Source of the DNA: Candidatus Tumulicola scandinaviensis
Lineage (GTDB): Bacteria; Vulcanimicrobiota; Vulcanimicrobiia; Vulcanimicrobiales; Vulcanimicrobiaceae
Assembly: GCA_003140835.1 (NCBI GenBank)
Contig: PLLA01000124.1
Coordinates: 1-40,241, forward strand
DNA length: 40,241 bases
Reading direction: 5' to 3'
Part shown: piece by piece, positions 1 to 8,097 of the stretch
Layout: the number at the start of each line of letters is the position of its first letter
Numbering within the stretch: the stretch's first letter is position 1
Notes under the pieces: generated by a model
Seen by the model: only the letters and a program-made list of their open reading frames with translations
Database searches by the model: none
Told to the model about the DNA's origin: nothing
Made by a program: the position numbers and the translations under genes

Positions 1-41
1 GTCATCCTGAGCGGAGGCGCGAAGCGCTGTAGTCGAAGGAC
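1..41. repeat. Dispersed repeat unit, single copy
   Basis: The window opens with GTCATCCTGAGCGGAG and the unit closes with GTCGAAGGAC at 32-41. The same left end occurs twice at 35755-35792 and, inverted, twice at 36065-36102. It lies just downstream of the peptide-binding lipoprotein gene that ends at 67. It is non-coding and resembles REP-like intergenic repeats. A mobility or termination role is not shown by the sequence. Confidence 0.7.
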
Positions 42-66
42 GCGCGTGTCGTAGGCAAAACGACGC

Positions 67-1662
67 TCACCGCACGTCCCACTGTGCGGCATCGACCGGA
101 TACTCCAACATGTTGCGGCGGAAGTTGAGGACCCGCGGGCTGGCCGCGTCGATATAGGATTCGAAGGCAAGCGGTACGACGGGAACGTCTTGGCGCACGA
201 GCTGCTGCATTTCGACCGTGTCGCGTTGCCGCCGTCGGGGATCCGGCGTCGTCGATTGATCTTCGAATAACGCCTCAAATCGTTTGCTGCAGTAGTTCGA
301 CGCGTTGTTTCCGTTGGGACCGCGCTGGGTGCACGCGAAGACAACCGATTGCTCGGGATCGGCGCCTCCGATCCACTGCGTCGCGGCGAGGTTGAAGCGT
401 CCGGTGCGCAGCGGCCCCTCGACGGCGTTAAACTGCGATGCCGGGTAGGTCTTGAGCTGGGCGTCGACACCGAACTGGCGCAACTGCTCCTGCACGATCG
501 TTTGAATCGTCGTTCCGCCCTCGGCGGCCATGGCGATCGTCACCATCAAGCGTCCATCGCCGTTGCTCCACCAGCCGTTTACGCGTCGCCACCCGGCCGC
601 CTCCAATTCGCGTCCGGCGCTCGCGGTGTCTTGGAGCGTCGCCTTCTGCGCCGCATCGTGCGACGCGAAAACGGGCGGCAGATACGAGTCGGCCGGCACG
701 AGCGCTCCAAAGCGGCCGCGGATCATTTCTGCGCGGTCGAGCGCCAGCGAAAGCGCGCGCCGAACGCGCACATCGCCGGTCGGAGCCGTCGTCGTGCGCA
801 CGACCAGCATGTATTCGCCGTTGACCGGAGTCACGGTAAGCCGGAGGCCGCCGGCTGCCCGCGCTTCGGCCAACTGCGTCGCAGCCACGTGCGTGAGATA
901 GATGTCGCCCGCACGCAACGCTACCAGCGACGATTCCGTCGTCGGGATAATCGGGAAGACGATCTGCCGGAGTTTGGGTTGCGGCCGGTAGTACGGGTTT
1001 GGATCGAGCACGATTTCGTTTCCGCGCCGCCATTGCGACACCCGAAACGGGCCCGTTCCAAAAGGCCGCTCGTTCCACGCGCCGCGCGTGACGTCGGTCG
1101 AGCCGAACGCATGCGCGGGCAAAATCCCGAACGCGAAATCGGATTGGGCGAAGAGTTCGGCTACCGCCGCATTCCAGGGGCGCTTCAGCCGCACGACGAC
1201 GGTCGCCTTGTCCGGCGTACGCAGATCCGCAACCCTCTGGTAAGCGTCGCCCGATTCGACCGGATTGCGCGGATCGAGAATTGCACGGTACGTAAACGCG
1301 ACGTCGGCAGACGTCAGCTCGGTGCCGTCCGCAAAGCGAACTCCCGGCTTCAGGTGATACACGATCGTCTTTCCGTCGGGGGAAATATCGCCGTTGGCGC
1401 GCGATGGAACGCGCGTGACGAGAATCGGTATCGGCTGGTTTTGCGCCGAGAGCCCGACCAGCGTTTCGGTGACGAGCAAATCGTAACCGATCGTGTCCTG
1501 ATCGTGCGCAAGCAGCGGGTTGAGCGACGTCGGATCGACGTTATCGGCAATCCGCAATACGTGCGCACGGCCGCGGTCTTCGCGGTTCGGCCCGCACGCC
1601 ACCAGCAGCAGCACGGCGGCGGCGGCCATGCCGAAAGCGGTCAGATACCGCGAGCGAACCAC
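67..1662 (-). CDS. Peptide/nickel-type ABC transporter substrate-binding lipoprotein (SBP_bac_5 family)
   Basis: Periplasmic, membrane-anchored binding protein of the oligopeptide/dipeptide/nickel (OppA/DppA-like) family, 531 aa, the usual size. An N-terminal hydrophobic segment ends in the lipobox LVAC with lipid Cys23. The mature part has typical family stretches such as ADNVDPTSLNPL near the start, the 'YHLKPGVRFADGTELTSADV' type block around 100-120, and the FGTGPFR motif. The start is GTG at 1660-1662, which overlaps the end of the upstream propeller gene by 22 bases, so translation is probably coupled. A shorter start would cut the signal peptide's n-region. No permease or ATPase genes are adjacent, so it must use a transporter encoded elsewhere. 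The substrate cannot be told from sequence. Confidence 0.9.
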   Translation of the reverse strand: MVRSRYLTAFGMAAAAVLLLVACGPNREDRGRAHVLRIADNVDPTSLNPLLAHDQDTIGYDLLVTETLVGLSAQNQPIPILVTRVPSRANGDISPDGKTIVYHLKPGVRFADGTELTSADVAFTYRAILDPRNPVESGDAYQRVADLRTPDKATVVVRLKRPWNAAVAELFAQSDFAFGILPAHAFGSTDVTRGAWNERPFGTGPFRVSQWRRGNEIVLDPNPYYRPQPKLRQIVFPIIPTTESSLVALRAGDIYLTHVAATQLAEARAAGGLRLTVTPVNGEYMLVVRTTTAPTGDVRVRRALSLALDRAEMIRGRFGALVPADSYLPPVFASHDAAQKATLQDTASAGRELEAAGWRRVNGWWSNGDGRLMVTIAMAAEGGTTIQTIVQEQLRQFGVDAQLKTYPASQFNAVEGPLRTGRFNLAATQWIGGADPEQSVVFACTQRGPNGNNASNYCSKRFEALFEDQSTTPDPRRRQRDTVEMQQLVRQDVPVVPLAFESYIDAASPRVLNFRRNMLEYPVDAAQWDVR

Positions 1663-2960
1663 GTGCCGCCCGGATTGTATACGGCCGAGCCTTCGCCCCA
1701 GATCACGTGATTGAGGCCATTGGAATCGACGCTCAAGCCCAGGTAGTCACCGAACGGAAAATCGTAGCCTCGCCGATGCTTGTACGGCGCGCCCGATTCC
1801 CGGTTGGAAAGCCGCACGTCCGGGCTCCATGTCTGGCCGCCGTCGACGCTGCGTGCGTACCAGGTGTTCCAGGCTTGCAGGCCGTTTCGATTGTCTTGCC
1901 ATACCAGCCGGAAGTCGCCGGCATTGGGTCCCGGCTCGATGGCGGGGCTGGTCGAATTTCCCGCAGTGGCGATCGTCGCCGGCGCGCTCCAAGTCACGCC
2001 GTCGTCCGAGCGGCGCACGTACAGCGCGTTCGGCCCTTGCGCGACGTCGTTCTTTGCATAGACGCACACCAGTCCGCCCGCCGCGTCGGCGGCCACCGCG
2101 ACCTGCCCGGTGTAAAAATCCGGGTAACAGTTTCTCACCGAACACGGCGCGCCTTCGTGCGTCAGTGCCATCGGCACGGTGGTCCAGCTCGACCCGTTAT
2201 CGACCGATCGCACCAGCACGATGTGCCCGTCGCCGGTTTGATTCTTTCCCGCTTCGCCGTCGACGGCGAACCATACCGAACCGTCGGGAGCGATCGTACC
2301 GCCTAAGGAATAGTACCAAAAGTGCCGGCGGGTCGCGAGAACCGGACGATTCCACGACCTGCCGCCATCGTGCGATACCGCGACGTAGAGCGCGTAGAAA
2401 TCGTTATACGCCACGTATAGATCGGCTCCCGATGAAGAAACCAACAGCGTGGGCTTGTCGCTATAACGTTGAAAACGGTCCAGGCGCAGCGGCGCGCTCC
2501 AGGTCTTGCCGCGATCGCGCGACTGCGTAAACACCACGCCCGGCAAGAAGTTGTCGAGACAGACGACGTCTACCGTTCCGTCGCGCGCGACCACTACTTG
2601 TGGGTCGAACTGAAAATGCAGATCGAAGCCGCGGCGGCAAACGTGCCGCTCGCGGTTCCACGCAGCTCCGTCGTCGCTCGAGGAACGGAACCAAAGGTAG
2701 TTTGGCCTTTGCCCGGTCGTCATCTGATACACCCAGCGGCTGGACGGATCGGCCGCAACCACCGGCTCCCAATCGACGCGGGCCGCGCGACCCCACAGCC
2801 GTTCGGTCTCGAAGCCGGCGATTTTCGACCCTGCGCGCACGGCGAGGGTGAATCGGTTCGGCTGAACTTGCGGCATGGGGCCCAGCGAACTGCGCGGGCC
2901 GCCGCACGAAACCACGCCGGCAGCGACAACGCCTACGAGGATCGAGCGAACAACGTTCAC
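1641..2960 (-). CDS. Asp-box (BNR) beta-propeller lipoprotein, sialidase-like fold
   Basis: A 439-residue exported protein. The signal peptide ends in GVVSC (lipid Cys19), so it should be a lipoprotein. Six Asp-box motifs of the S-x-D-x-G-x-T-W type are visible at about residues 94-101, 147-154, 196-203, 252-259, 318-324 and 371-378, spaced as in a six-bladed propeller. Asp boxes are found in sialidases but also in many non-enzymatic propellers. I do not see a convincing arginine triad or other sialidase active site, so no enzymatic role is assigned. The start is GTG at 2958-2960, 9 bases after the APH-like gene, and the 3' end overlaps the following binding-protein gene. Context suggests cell-surface or periplasmic binding within a five-gene run. 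Confidence 0.85.
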   Translation of the reverse strand: MNVVRSILVGVVAAGVVSCGGPRSSLGPMPQVQPNRFTLAVRAGSKIAGFETERLWGRAARVDWEPVVAADPSSRWVYQMTTGQRPNYLWFRSSSDDGAAWNRERHVCRRGFDLHFQFDPQVVVARDGTVDVVCLDNFLPGVVFTQSRDRGKTWSAPLRLDRFQRYSDKPTLLVSSSGADLYVAYNDFYALYVAVSHDGGRSWNRPVLATRRHFWYYSLGGTIAPDGSVWFAVDGEAGKNQTGDGHIVLVRSVDNGSSWTTVPMALTHEGAPCSVRNCYPDFYTGQVAVAADAAGGLVCVYAKNDVAQGPNALYVRRSDDGVTWSAPATIATAGNSTSPAIEPGPNAGDFRLVWQDNRNGLQAWNTWYARSVDGGQTWSPDVRLSNRESGAPYKHRRGYDFPFGDYLGLSVDSNGLNHVIWGEGSAVYNPGGTWFARGI

Positions 2961-2969
2961 CTCCCGTGC

Positions 2970-3884
2970 TTAGACCCCGCAGGACAATAATCCGGCGAGC
3001 CCGGCGCGCACGAGGTCGGCATCGCCGATGCGGTAGCCGTAATGTGCGACCATGGCCGTATGATAGACGGCGTGGTAGCGCGCGAGCTTCCACGTCTGGT
3101 CATCGATCTTGCCGTAGGCATCGGCGAATGCATCGCGCGTGCGTGGCGGAAACGCTTCGAAGACGATTGCAAGGTCGACCGCCGGATCGCCGAGATGAAC
3201 GTCACCCCAGTCGATGATGCCGGCGGCACGCCGGTCGTCGCCAATCAGAAGGTGGCGTGCGTACAGGTCGCCGTGCACGATCGCCAGCCGGTCGCCGCGT
3301 GGACCCGCTGGCGCGACTTCGTCGAGCAGTCGCTCGAAGGGCGCGACTTCGTCCAACAGACCCGAGGCGCTCAACTCACCAAGGCGCCGTAAAACCTTGG
3401 GCATGCAGCGGGCATGATCGAGCCTCCCGATCCGATCGGTATCGAGGCCGGACGCGCGCAGCGGTAGGGCGTCGATAGCGTGGAGTGCGCGCAGAAAGCG
3501 ACCGCACGAGACGGCTAATGACTCGTACGCGTCGTCGTCGAGCCGGACGCTCGACAACGGTCGACCACGAAGCACCGCATACCCGGCAAACGGCCACGGA
3601 TACTCCCCATCCGGCATGCCGGCGAACAGCGGGATCGGAATCGGAAGCGGACCGTGCGCGGCGATCGATGCCAGCACGCGCCGTTCGGTTTCGATGAGTG
3701 CGACGGCGACCTCGCGGCGCGGAAAGCGGAAAACGTAGCGGCCGCCGACCAGAAATGCGGCGTTGTCCCAGCCTTCACCGAACGGCACGACCGCGTTCGC
3801 CGCGAGCGTGGGAAATTGGCGCGCGATCGCGCGGCTTGCCAGTGCGACGTCGATACGCACGTCGGCCTCCCACGGCTCGGCCAT
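2970..3884 (-). CDS. Aminoglycoside/macrolide phosphotransferase-like kinase (APH family)
   Basis: A 304-residue cytosolic kinase of the APH/choline kinase fold. The Brenner-type catalytic motif HGDLYARH is at 204-211 (Asp206 as base) and the metal-binding IIDWGD at 223-228 (Asp225). The N-lobe begins after a short leader with GEGWDNAAFLV (nucleotide-binding loop) and YVFRFPRR, where Arg replaces the more usual Lys in the beta-strand. Length is normal for the family. Substrates in this family range from antibiotics to sugars and small metabolites, and nothing here fixes the substrate, so calling it a resistance gene would be unjustified. ATG start at 3882-3884. It sits 17 bases after the AlkB-like gene and 9 before the propeller gene. 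Confidence 0.85.
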   Translation of the reverse strand: MAEPWEADVRIDVALASRAIARQFPTLAANAVVPFGEGWDNAAFLVGGRYVFRFPRREVAVALIETERRVLASIAAHGPLPIPIPLFAGMPDGEYPWPFAGYAVLRGRPLSSVRLDDDAYESLAVSCGRFLRALHAIDALPLRASGLDTDRIGRLDHARCMPKVLRRLGELSASGLLDEVAPFERLLDEVAPAGPRGDRLAIVHGDLYARHLLIGDDRRAAGIIDWGDVHLGDPAVDLAIVFEAFPPRTRDAFADAYGKIDDQTWKLARYHAVYHTAMVAHYGYRIGDADLVRAGLAGLLSCGV

Positions 3885-3901
3885 TGCCTATGCCCGCGGC
3901 A

Positions 3902-4483
3902 CTATGCCGGCCGTACGCGAAACGCCAAACTCACGCGGGGTCCGATTGGATCGGCGACCTTCGGAATGCCGTGGTCGTAGTGCTTTTGCGTTTCGTAGCT
4001 CATCACGAGCAAACTTCCGTGCTCGAGGTCGAGGTCGAAAACGCGGCGCGGCCGCGATTTGCTGCGGATCGTCATGCGGCGCGTCGCGCCGAGCGAGAGC
4101 AGCGCGATCGGAAACCCGGCGACGATTTCGTAGAGGTGATCGTTGTGCGGCGCGACGCTGTCGCGGCCATCGCGGTACAGATTGAGTCCGACGTTGGTAA
4201 ACTGCACGCCGCCGGCGGCGGCGCTCGCCCGGCGCGCGGCTTGGAGCAGTTCTTGCGGTACGTCCTCGTCGGCGAGGCGATAAGCCGCGACGAGTCGCGG
4301 GACGTCCACGTCGCGATCGTACATGCGCCGCCGCTCGCTGCGCCACGGAACCTCGCGACGAAGGTGCTCCAGCCAGGTCGATGCCGTCGGTGGTTCTACG
4401 CAGGCGAGAAGGTACGCGATCGATCCGCTTTCGTCGTCCAGAAGCGTGCGGCGATCCTCGCCGAAAAGTCCGAGTTGCGCCAT
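3902..4483 (-). CDS. AlkB-like 2-oxoglutarate/Fe(II) dioxygenase
   Basis: A 193-residue protein of the AlkB/ABH2-type 2OG-Fe(II) oxygenase family, whose members oxidatively demethylate alkylated nucleic acids. The iron ligands are visible as the HxD motif His113-x-Asp115 (in APHNDHLYEI) and the distal His171 in HGIPK. The RxxxxxR motif that binds 2-oxoglutarate and the substrate side is Arg183-Arg189 (RVSLAFR). LNLYRDGRD around 100-107 and LEHGSLLVMSYETQ around 153-166 are family hallmarks. ATG start at 4481-4483, 18 bases after gdh and 17 before the APH-like gene, so it is probably co-transcribed with both. No DNA-repair genes lie beside it. DNA or RNA repair is the default role, and other AlkB substrates remain possible. 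Confidence 0.9.
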   Translation of the reverse strand: MAQLGLFGEDRRTLLDDESGSIAYLLACVEPPTASTWLEHLRREVPWRSERRRMYDRDVDVPRLVAAYRLADEDVPQELLQAARRASAAAGGVQFTNVGLNLYRDGRDSVAPHNDHLYEIVAGFPIALLSLGATRRMTIRSKSRPRRVFDLDLEHGSLLVMSYETQKHYDHGIPKVADPIGPRVSLAFRVRPA

Positions 4484-4501
4484 CGCGCACGCGTTCGCTC
4501 C

Positions 4502-5773
4502 CTACGGGTAAAGACCGCGCAGCTTCGTTGCCTCGGCAACGCGATTGACCGCCACCGCGTACGCCCCCTTGCGCATCGACACACCGTACCGCTTGGCCTG
4601 TTCGTGCGTATCGCGGTAGGCACGCGTAATGATGCGTTTGAGGCGCTCGTTGATCTCGTCTTCTTCCCAGAAGTTGGCTTGCAAGTCTTGGACCCACTCG
4701 AAATACGAGACGGTAACGCCTCCGGCGTTGGCCAGAATGTCTGGCAGCACGACGATGCCGCGGTCGAAAAGGATATCGTCGGCATCCGGCAACGTCGGGC
4801 CGTTGGCCGCTTCCGCGACGATGCGCGCTTTGATCAGCGGCGCGTTCTCGCGGGTGATGACTTTCTCCAACGCGGCCGGCACCAGGACGTCGCAATCGTA
4901 CTCGAGCACTTCGCGGTTGTCGATACGTTCGCCGCCGGGAAACCCGACGATCGAACCCGTTTCGAGCTTATGCGCGGTGACTTTGCGCACGTCGAGCCCT
5001 TTCGGGTTGGCGACGCCGCCCTGCGAATCCGACACGGCGACGACGCTATACCCACGCTGCTCCATCAGTTGCGCCGCATACATGCCGGCGTTGCCGAAAC
5101 CTTGAATCGCGACGCGCGCTCCGGCGATCGGCCTCCCGAGAACCGCCATGGCCTCGTCGGTGGCGTACAAACAGCCGCGAGCGGTCGCCTTGTCGCGGCC
5201 CAGCGAGCCGCCGATCGAGATCGGCTTGCCGGTGACTACTCCGGGGATCGAAAACCCTTGCTGCATCGAGTACGTGTCCATGATCCACGCCATAATTTGC
5301 GGCGTCGTATAGACGTCGGGGGCGGGGATGTCTTTTTCGGGCCCGATGATGATCGAAATCTCGCTCGTGAAACGGCGCGTGAGATTTTCGAGCTCCTGCG
5401 TCGACATGTGCTTGGGATCGCAAATCACGCCGCCTTTTGCGCCACCGAACGGAATGTTGACGAGCGCACACTTCCACGTCATCCACATGGCGAGCGCTTT
5501 GACCTCGTCGAGCGTCACGTCCGGGTGGAAGCGAATTCCGCCTTTTCCGGGGCCGCGCGCCATATTGTGCTGGACGCGATAGCCGGTAAACATGCGAAAC
5601 GTTCCGTTGTCCATGCGCGCCGGAACGGAGACTTCGAGGACCCTTTTGGGTTGGCGCAGATAGCCGTGAATCGACTCGTTCAGGCCGATCAGCGAGGCGA
5701 CCTCGTCCAGCTGATGCTTGGCCATTTCCCAAACGTTATCTGAGGATTGGACCGCGGAAAGATCTTGTGCCAT
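4502..5773 (-). CDS. gdhA: Glutamate dehydrogenase (Glu/Leu/Phe/Val dehydrogenase family)
   Basis: Cytosolic enzyme interconverting glutamate and 2-oxoglutarate plus ammonia, 423 aa. Substrate-site motifs are GPGKGGIRFHP (Lys77) and IPFGGAKGGV with the catalytic Lys113. The acidic loop GPEKDIPAPDV follows, and the Rossmann domain has GFGNAG. The start is ATG at 5771-5773, because a strong AAGGAAG Shine-Dalgarno lies 4 bases upstream. An in-frame extension to 5824 exists but has no homology-like character. NAD versus NADP preference is not assigned; the length and motif set look like the GudB/RocG (NAD) type. It is the first gene of a likely run with the AlkB-like, APH-like, propeller and binding-protein genes downstream. 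Confidence 0.93.
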   Translation of the reverse strand: MAQDLSAVQSSDNVWEMAKHQLDEVASLIGLNESIHGYLRQPKRVLEVSVPARMDNGTFRMFTGYRVQHNMARGPGKGGIRFHPDVTLDEVKALAMWMTWKCALVNIPFGGAKGGVICDPKHMSTQELENLTRRFTSEISIIIGPEKDIPAPDVYTTPQIMAWIMDTYSMQQGFSIPGVVTGKPISIGGSLGRDKATARGCLYATDEAMAVLGRPIAGARVAIQGFGNAGMYAAQLMEQRGYSVVAVSDSQGGVANPKGLDVRKVTAHKLETGSIVGFPGGERIDNREVLEYDCDVLVPAALEKVITRENAPLIKARIVAEAANGPTLPDADDILFDRGIVVLPDILANAGGVTVSYFEWVQDLQANFWEEDEINERLKRIITRAYRDTHEQAKRYGVSMRKGAYAVAVNRVAEATKLRGLYP

Positions 5774-5777
5774 AGCG

Positions 5778-5784
5778 CTTCCTT
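5778..5784 (-). promoter_or_regulatory. Shine-Dalgarno site fixing the gdhA start
   Basis: AAGGAAG on the minus strand, 4 bases before the ATG at 5771-5773. It decides for this start over the longer open frame. A short inverted repeat (TGCGCG/CGCGCA, 5798-5819) lies just upstream in the leader. Confidence 0.7.
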
Positions 5785-5865
5785 CGAAAAAAGCGGATGC
5801 GCGACCTTTCGGCCGCGCACCCATTCAACGAGCTTTACACCGTCACGGCGAGGCGCCGCTCGGTT

Positions 5866-6438
5866 TTAGTAATGAGGTTTTCCGTAAATGCTTTTATGGA
5901 GCGCCGGTAAATGCGGATTCTTCCACTTGGTGCCGTTTTCGAACGTGATCTTGAGCGGCACGCACTCGACGATCGACGTACCGAGCGGGAAAACGTTGCG
6001 ATTTAAACCGAACTGATGTTTGATCTCCGCGCCCGGTGAAAAGGTACCGACGTCGCGAACTTCGGCAACGAGTTGCCCGCGCGCGATGAGGCCGAACTCG
6101 ATGTCCTTCATGACGACGCTCGTGGCGTTCGAATAATCGATGCTCAGGGTCGGCTGACCCTGCACCGGATATTGGTAGTAGCTATAGCCGTAGACGCTCG
6201 GCCAGCCCCAATACGGACCGCCCGGATAGTACGCGGGGGCGAAACCTCCCGAAACGTAGTTGTTTCGCTGAGGATTGCACGTGGTCACCTTGATCGGATG
6301 AGGCATTGTGACGTGCGGATTGGCCATCATGGTGGCAACCTTCGCCGGAGCCGGGGCGTTTTGCGCGAGCGCGACCGCCGGCATGCCCGCAACCAGGGAG
6401 AGCGCGATCACGCGCGACACGAAACGAAGCGTCTTCAT
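5866..6438 (-). CDS. Exported protein of unknown function, Tyr/Pro/Gly-rich N-terminal half
   Basis: A 190-residue protein that I do not recognise. It starts with a clear Sec signal peptide (MKTLRFVSRVIALSLVAGMP, cleavage expected after AVALA near residue 25). A low-complexity stretch follows with PAYYPGGPYWGWP and YGYSYYQYP. A more globular half (about 95-190) has hydrophobic beta-strand-like segments (SIDYSNATSVVMKDIEFGLI, ARGQLVAEVRDVG) and two cysteines, one before and one within this region. An AAAGGA Shine-Dalgarno precedes the ATG at 6436-6438. Its neighbours on both sides are on the same strand: the DUF6600-type proteins upstream and gdh downstream (92-base gap). Probably periplasmic or surface-associated, with no function assigned. 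Confidence 0.75.
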   Translation of the reverse strand: MKTLRFVSRVIALSLVAGMPAVALAQNAPAPAKVATMMANPHVTMPHPIKVTTCNPQRNNYVSGGFAPAYYPGGPYWGWPSVYGYSYYQYPVQGQPTLSIDYSNATSVVMKDIEFGLIARGQLVAEVRDVGTFSPGAEIKHQFGLNRNVFPLGTSIVECVPLKITFENGTKWKNPHLPALHKSIYGKPHY

Positions 6439-6534
6439 CTTTGTGAACGTCCTTTATACGAGAAAATAGCGCACGAATTGGGAGTTTTTGGCAAACTCCT
6501 TGCGTACGGAGGTTCTCCAGAACCCGCTCCCCAC

Positions 6535-8013
6535 CTATGCGGGCGGGTGTGCCGGCGTCGAATGGACCGAATGTGAAGGCGCCGGCGCGTGAAATACCGG
6601 CATCGCCGACGGCAGGCTTGGCGTCAGCGCCGGAAGACTCACCGGAATGGAACGAACGAGTGGCAGCGTCGTATCGCGCACCGGTAACTCCACGTGCGGC
6701 ACCGGCACCGCGCGCTCGACGACCGGCGCGGCTGGAACGACCGGCTTGGATGCGGTCGCCGGCAGTGTGACAACAATCGGACTCGTCGCGTCTCCCTTGC
6801 GCCAAGCACCTGCATCGATCGCCGACGCACCGCCGAACCGCGCGTTTTGGTACGCGGTGAGCGGAGACATGTGCGCCGGCGGTCCGCGATGCTGCGTAGG
6901 CGGAGGCGGAGGATAGTAGTGCCGCGGCGGACCGTAGCGCCATGGAAACGGATACGGAACGTACGGTTCGAACGGCGCCAGCGGCACCCAGCCGACCTCG
7001 GAAAAGCCCGACGCGCCGCCGTAACCGAAAAACCCCACCAGCGCCGGAGCCCACACCGGGTCGTATCCCATCGGGGGCGGATACCAGCACCAGCTGTATC
7101 CGGAAGAATACAGCCACCGGCCGTAGTGATACGGCACCCACGCCCACGGCTCGTTTCCGACCCACGTCCAGCCGTCGTTGCCGACGTACGACCAACGGCC
7201 GTCGCGATATGGCGCCCAGTCCGCGCTTTGACCGTTCGGCACCCACACCGGGCCGTACGATGCCAGGCTCGTCCATCGCCCATACGCAGTGAGATCGTCG
7301 TAGCCCGCAATGCTGGGCGGAACGTGCGTATCGCTATCGAGCGCGGCCAAGAGCGTGCGGTCGCGTTGCGCGTTAAACTCGTCGAATGCGTCGCGCGCGG
7401 CAGCCGGCTGCGATTCGACCGCGACGTCGTCGGCCGAACCCCGCACCACCAGCGTTTCACCCGAACGCAGGGTCAATGTCTCATGCGGCGTCACGATGTC
7501 GGCCTGACCGCCTCGGAGCGTAATCGACGTGGTGCCGGCACCTTGTTCCGAAACGCGATATGCGCCCGCGTAGCGCGTTCGCAACGTGAACGACGGCGTC
7601 GCGATCTCGGATGCGACGTCTCGCCCCCGCAACAGAGAAAGTTCGATCAAGCCGCCGGTCAGTTCTATGCGGCGTGCATGGGCGTCGTTGGCGACGATCC
7701 GCCCGCCTGCGCCTTCTCCGACGCGCACGTCGGTGAAGCCGTCGAGTTGAATTTCCGCGAACGTGTTGCGACCGACCGCTGCAAACGCGTCGCCGGGTAT
7801 CAAGGGGACATTCAACGTGGCGGCGACCGGCGTCTTATCGTCGCCGCGCGTTATTTCAACGCTCCCGCTTTGGAGCAGACTCACGCGCGCCGGCTCCGGT
7901 CCGGCGTTCGAGCTGGCGCCGGGCGTCACCGCAGCGGTGGCCGCTACGGCGCTACCAGTGGCCGCCCAAACGAGCAGACACGCCAGCAGACCCGCGGTGC
8001 CCTTGATTCGCAT
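6535..8013 (-). CDS. Exported FecR-like / DUF6600-type protein
   Basis: A 492-residue secreted protein. The signal peptide spans about 1-25. Residues ~45-200 form a FecR-like beta domain with the typical order of SGSVEITRG, LIPGD, AEIQLDG, GGLIELSLLRG and LRGGQADIV. Residues ~220-350 carry the W/Y/G-rich repeats seen in DUF6600 proteins (YGRW, VWVPNG, DWAPYRDGRW, TWVGNEPWAWVPYHYGRW, then GWVPLAPFEPYVP). The C-terminal ~130 residues are Pro/Val-rich and look unstructured. A GGAAGGG Shine-Dalgarno is very close to the ATG at 8011-8013. It lies 84 bases after its paralog (8098-10071). The FecR part suggests cell-envelope sensing or polymer binding, but no function is established here. Confidence 0.82.
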   Translation of the reverse strand: MRIKGTAGLLACLLVWAATGSAVAATAAVTPGASSNAGPEPARVSLLQSGSVEITRGDDKTPVAATLNVPLIPGDAFAAVGRNTFAEIQLDGFTDVRVGEGAGGRIVANDAHARRIELTGGLIELSLLRGRDVASEIATPSFTLRTRYAGAYRVSEQGAGTTSITLRGGQADIVTPHETLTLRSGETLVVRGSADDVAVESQPAAARDAFDEFNAQRDRTLLAALDSDTHVPPSIAGYDDLTAYGRWTSLASYGPVWVPNGQSADWAPYRDGRWSYVGNDGWTWVGNEPWAWVPYHYGRWLYSSGYSWCWYPPPMGYDPVWAPALVGFFGYGGASGFSEVGWVPLAPFEPYVPYPFPWRYGPPRHYYPPPPPTQHRGPPAHMSPLTAYQNARFGGASAIDAGAWRKGDATSPIVVTLPATASKPVVPAAPVVERAVPVPHVELPVRDTTLPLVRSIPVSLPALTPSLPSAMPVFHAPAPSHSVHSTPAHPPA

Positions 8014-8097
8014 TGCCCTTCCTTGTCTGAGCCAATTGAATCGCAGGGACCGCGGGTCCGCATTGTACGCGGATTAAAGAACGGTGAGAGCGTGTCC

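Noticed and set aside
349-1710. Plus-strand open frame of 453 codons over the peptide-binding gene
   Set aside because: Arg-rich shadow of the real minus-strand gene; no domain-like sequence and no ribosome site.
2970-3884. Antibiotic-resistance call for the APH-like kinase
   Set aside because: The family has many substrates and the chromosomal context gives no hint of resistance.
3698-5743. Plus-strand open frame of 681 codons over the AlkB-like and gdh genes
   Set aside because: Antisense shadow in GC-rich DNA; both minus-strand genes have complete motif sets.
8047-8059. Hairpin GGACC/GGTCC between the FecR/DUF6600 genes
   Set aside because: Five-pair stem without a T-run; expected by chance here.
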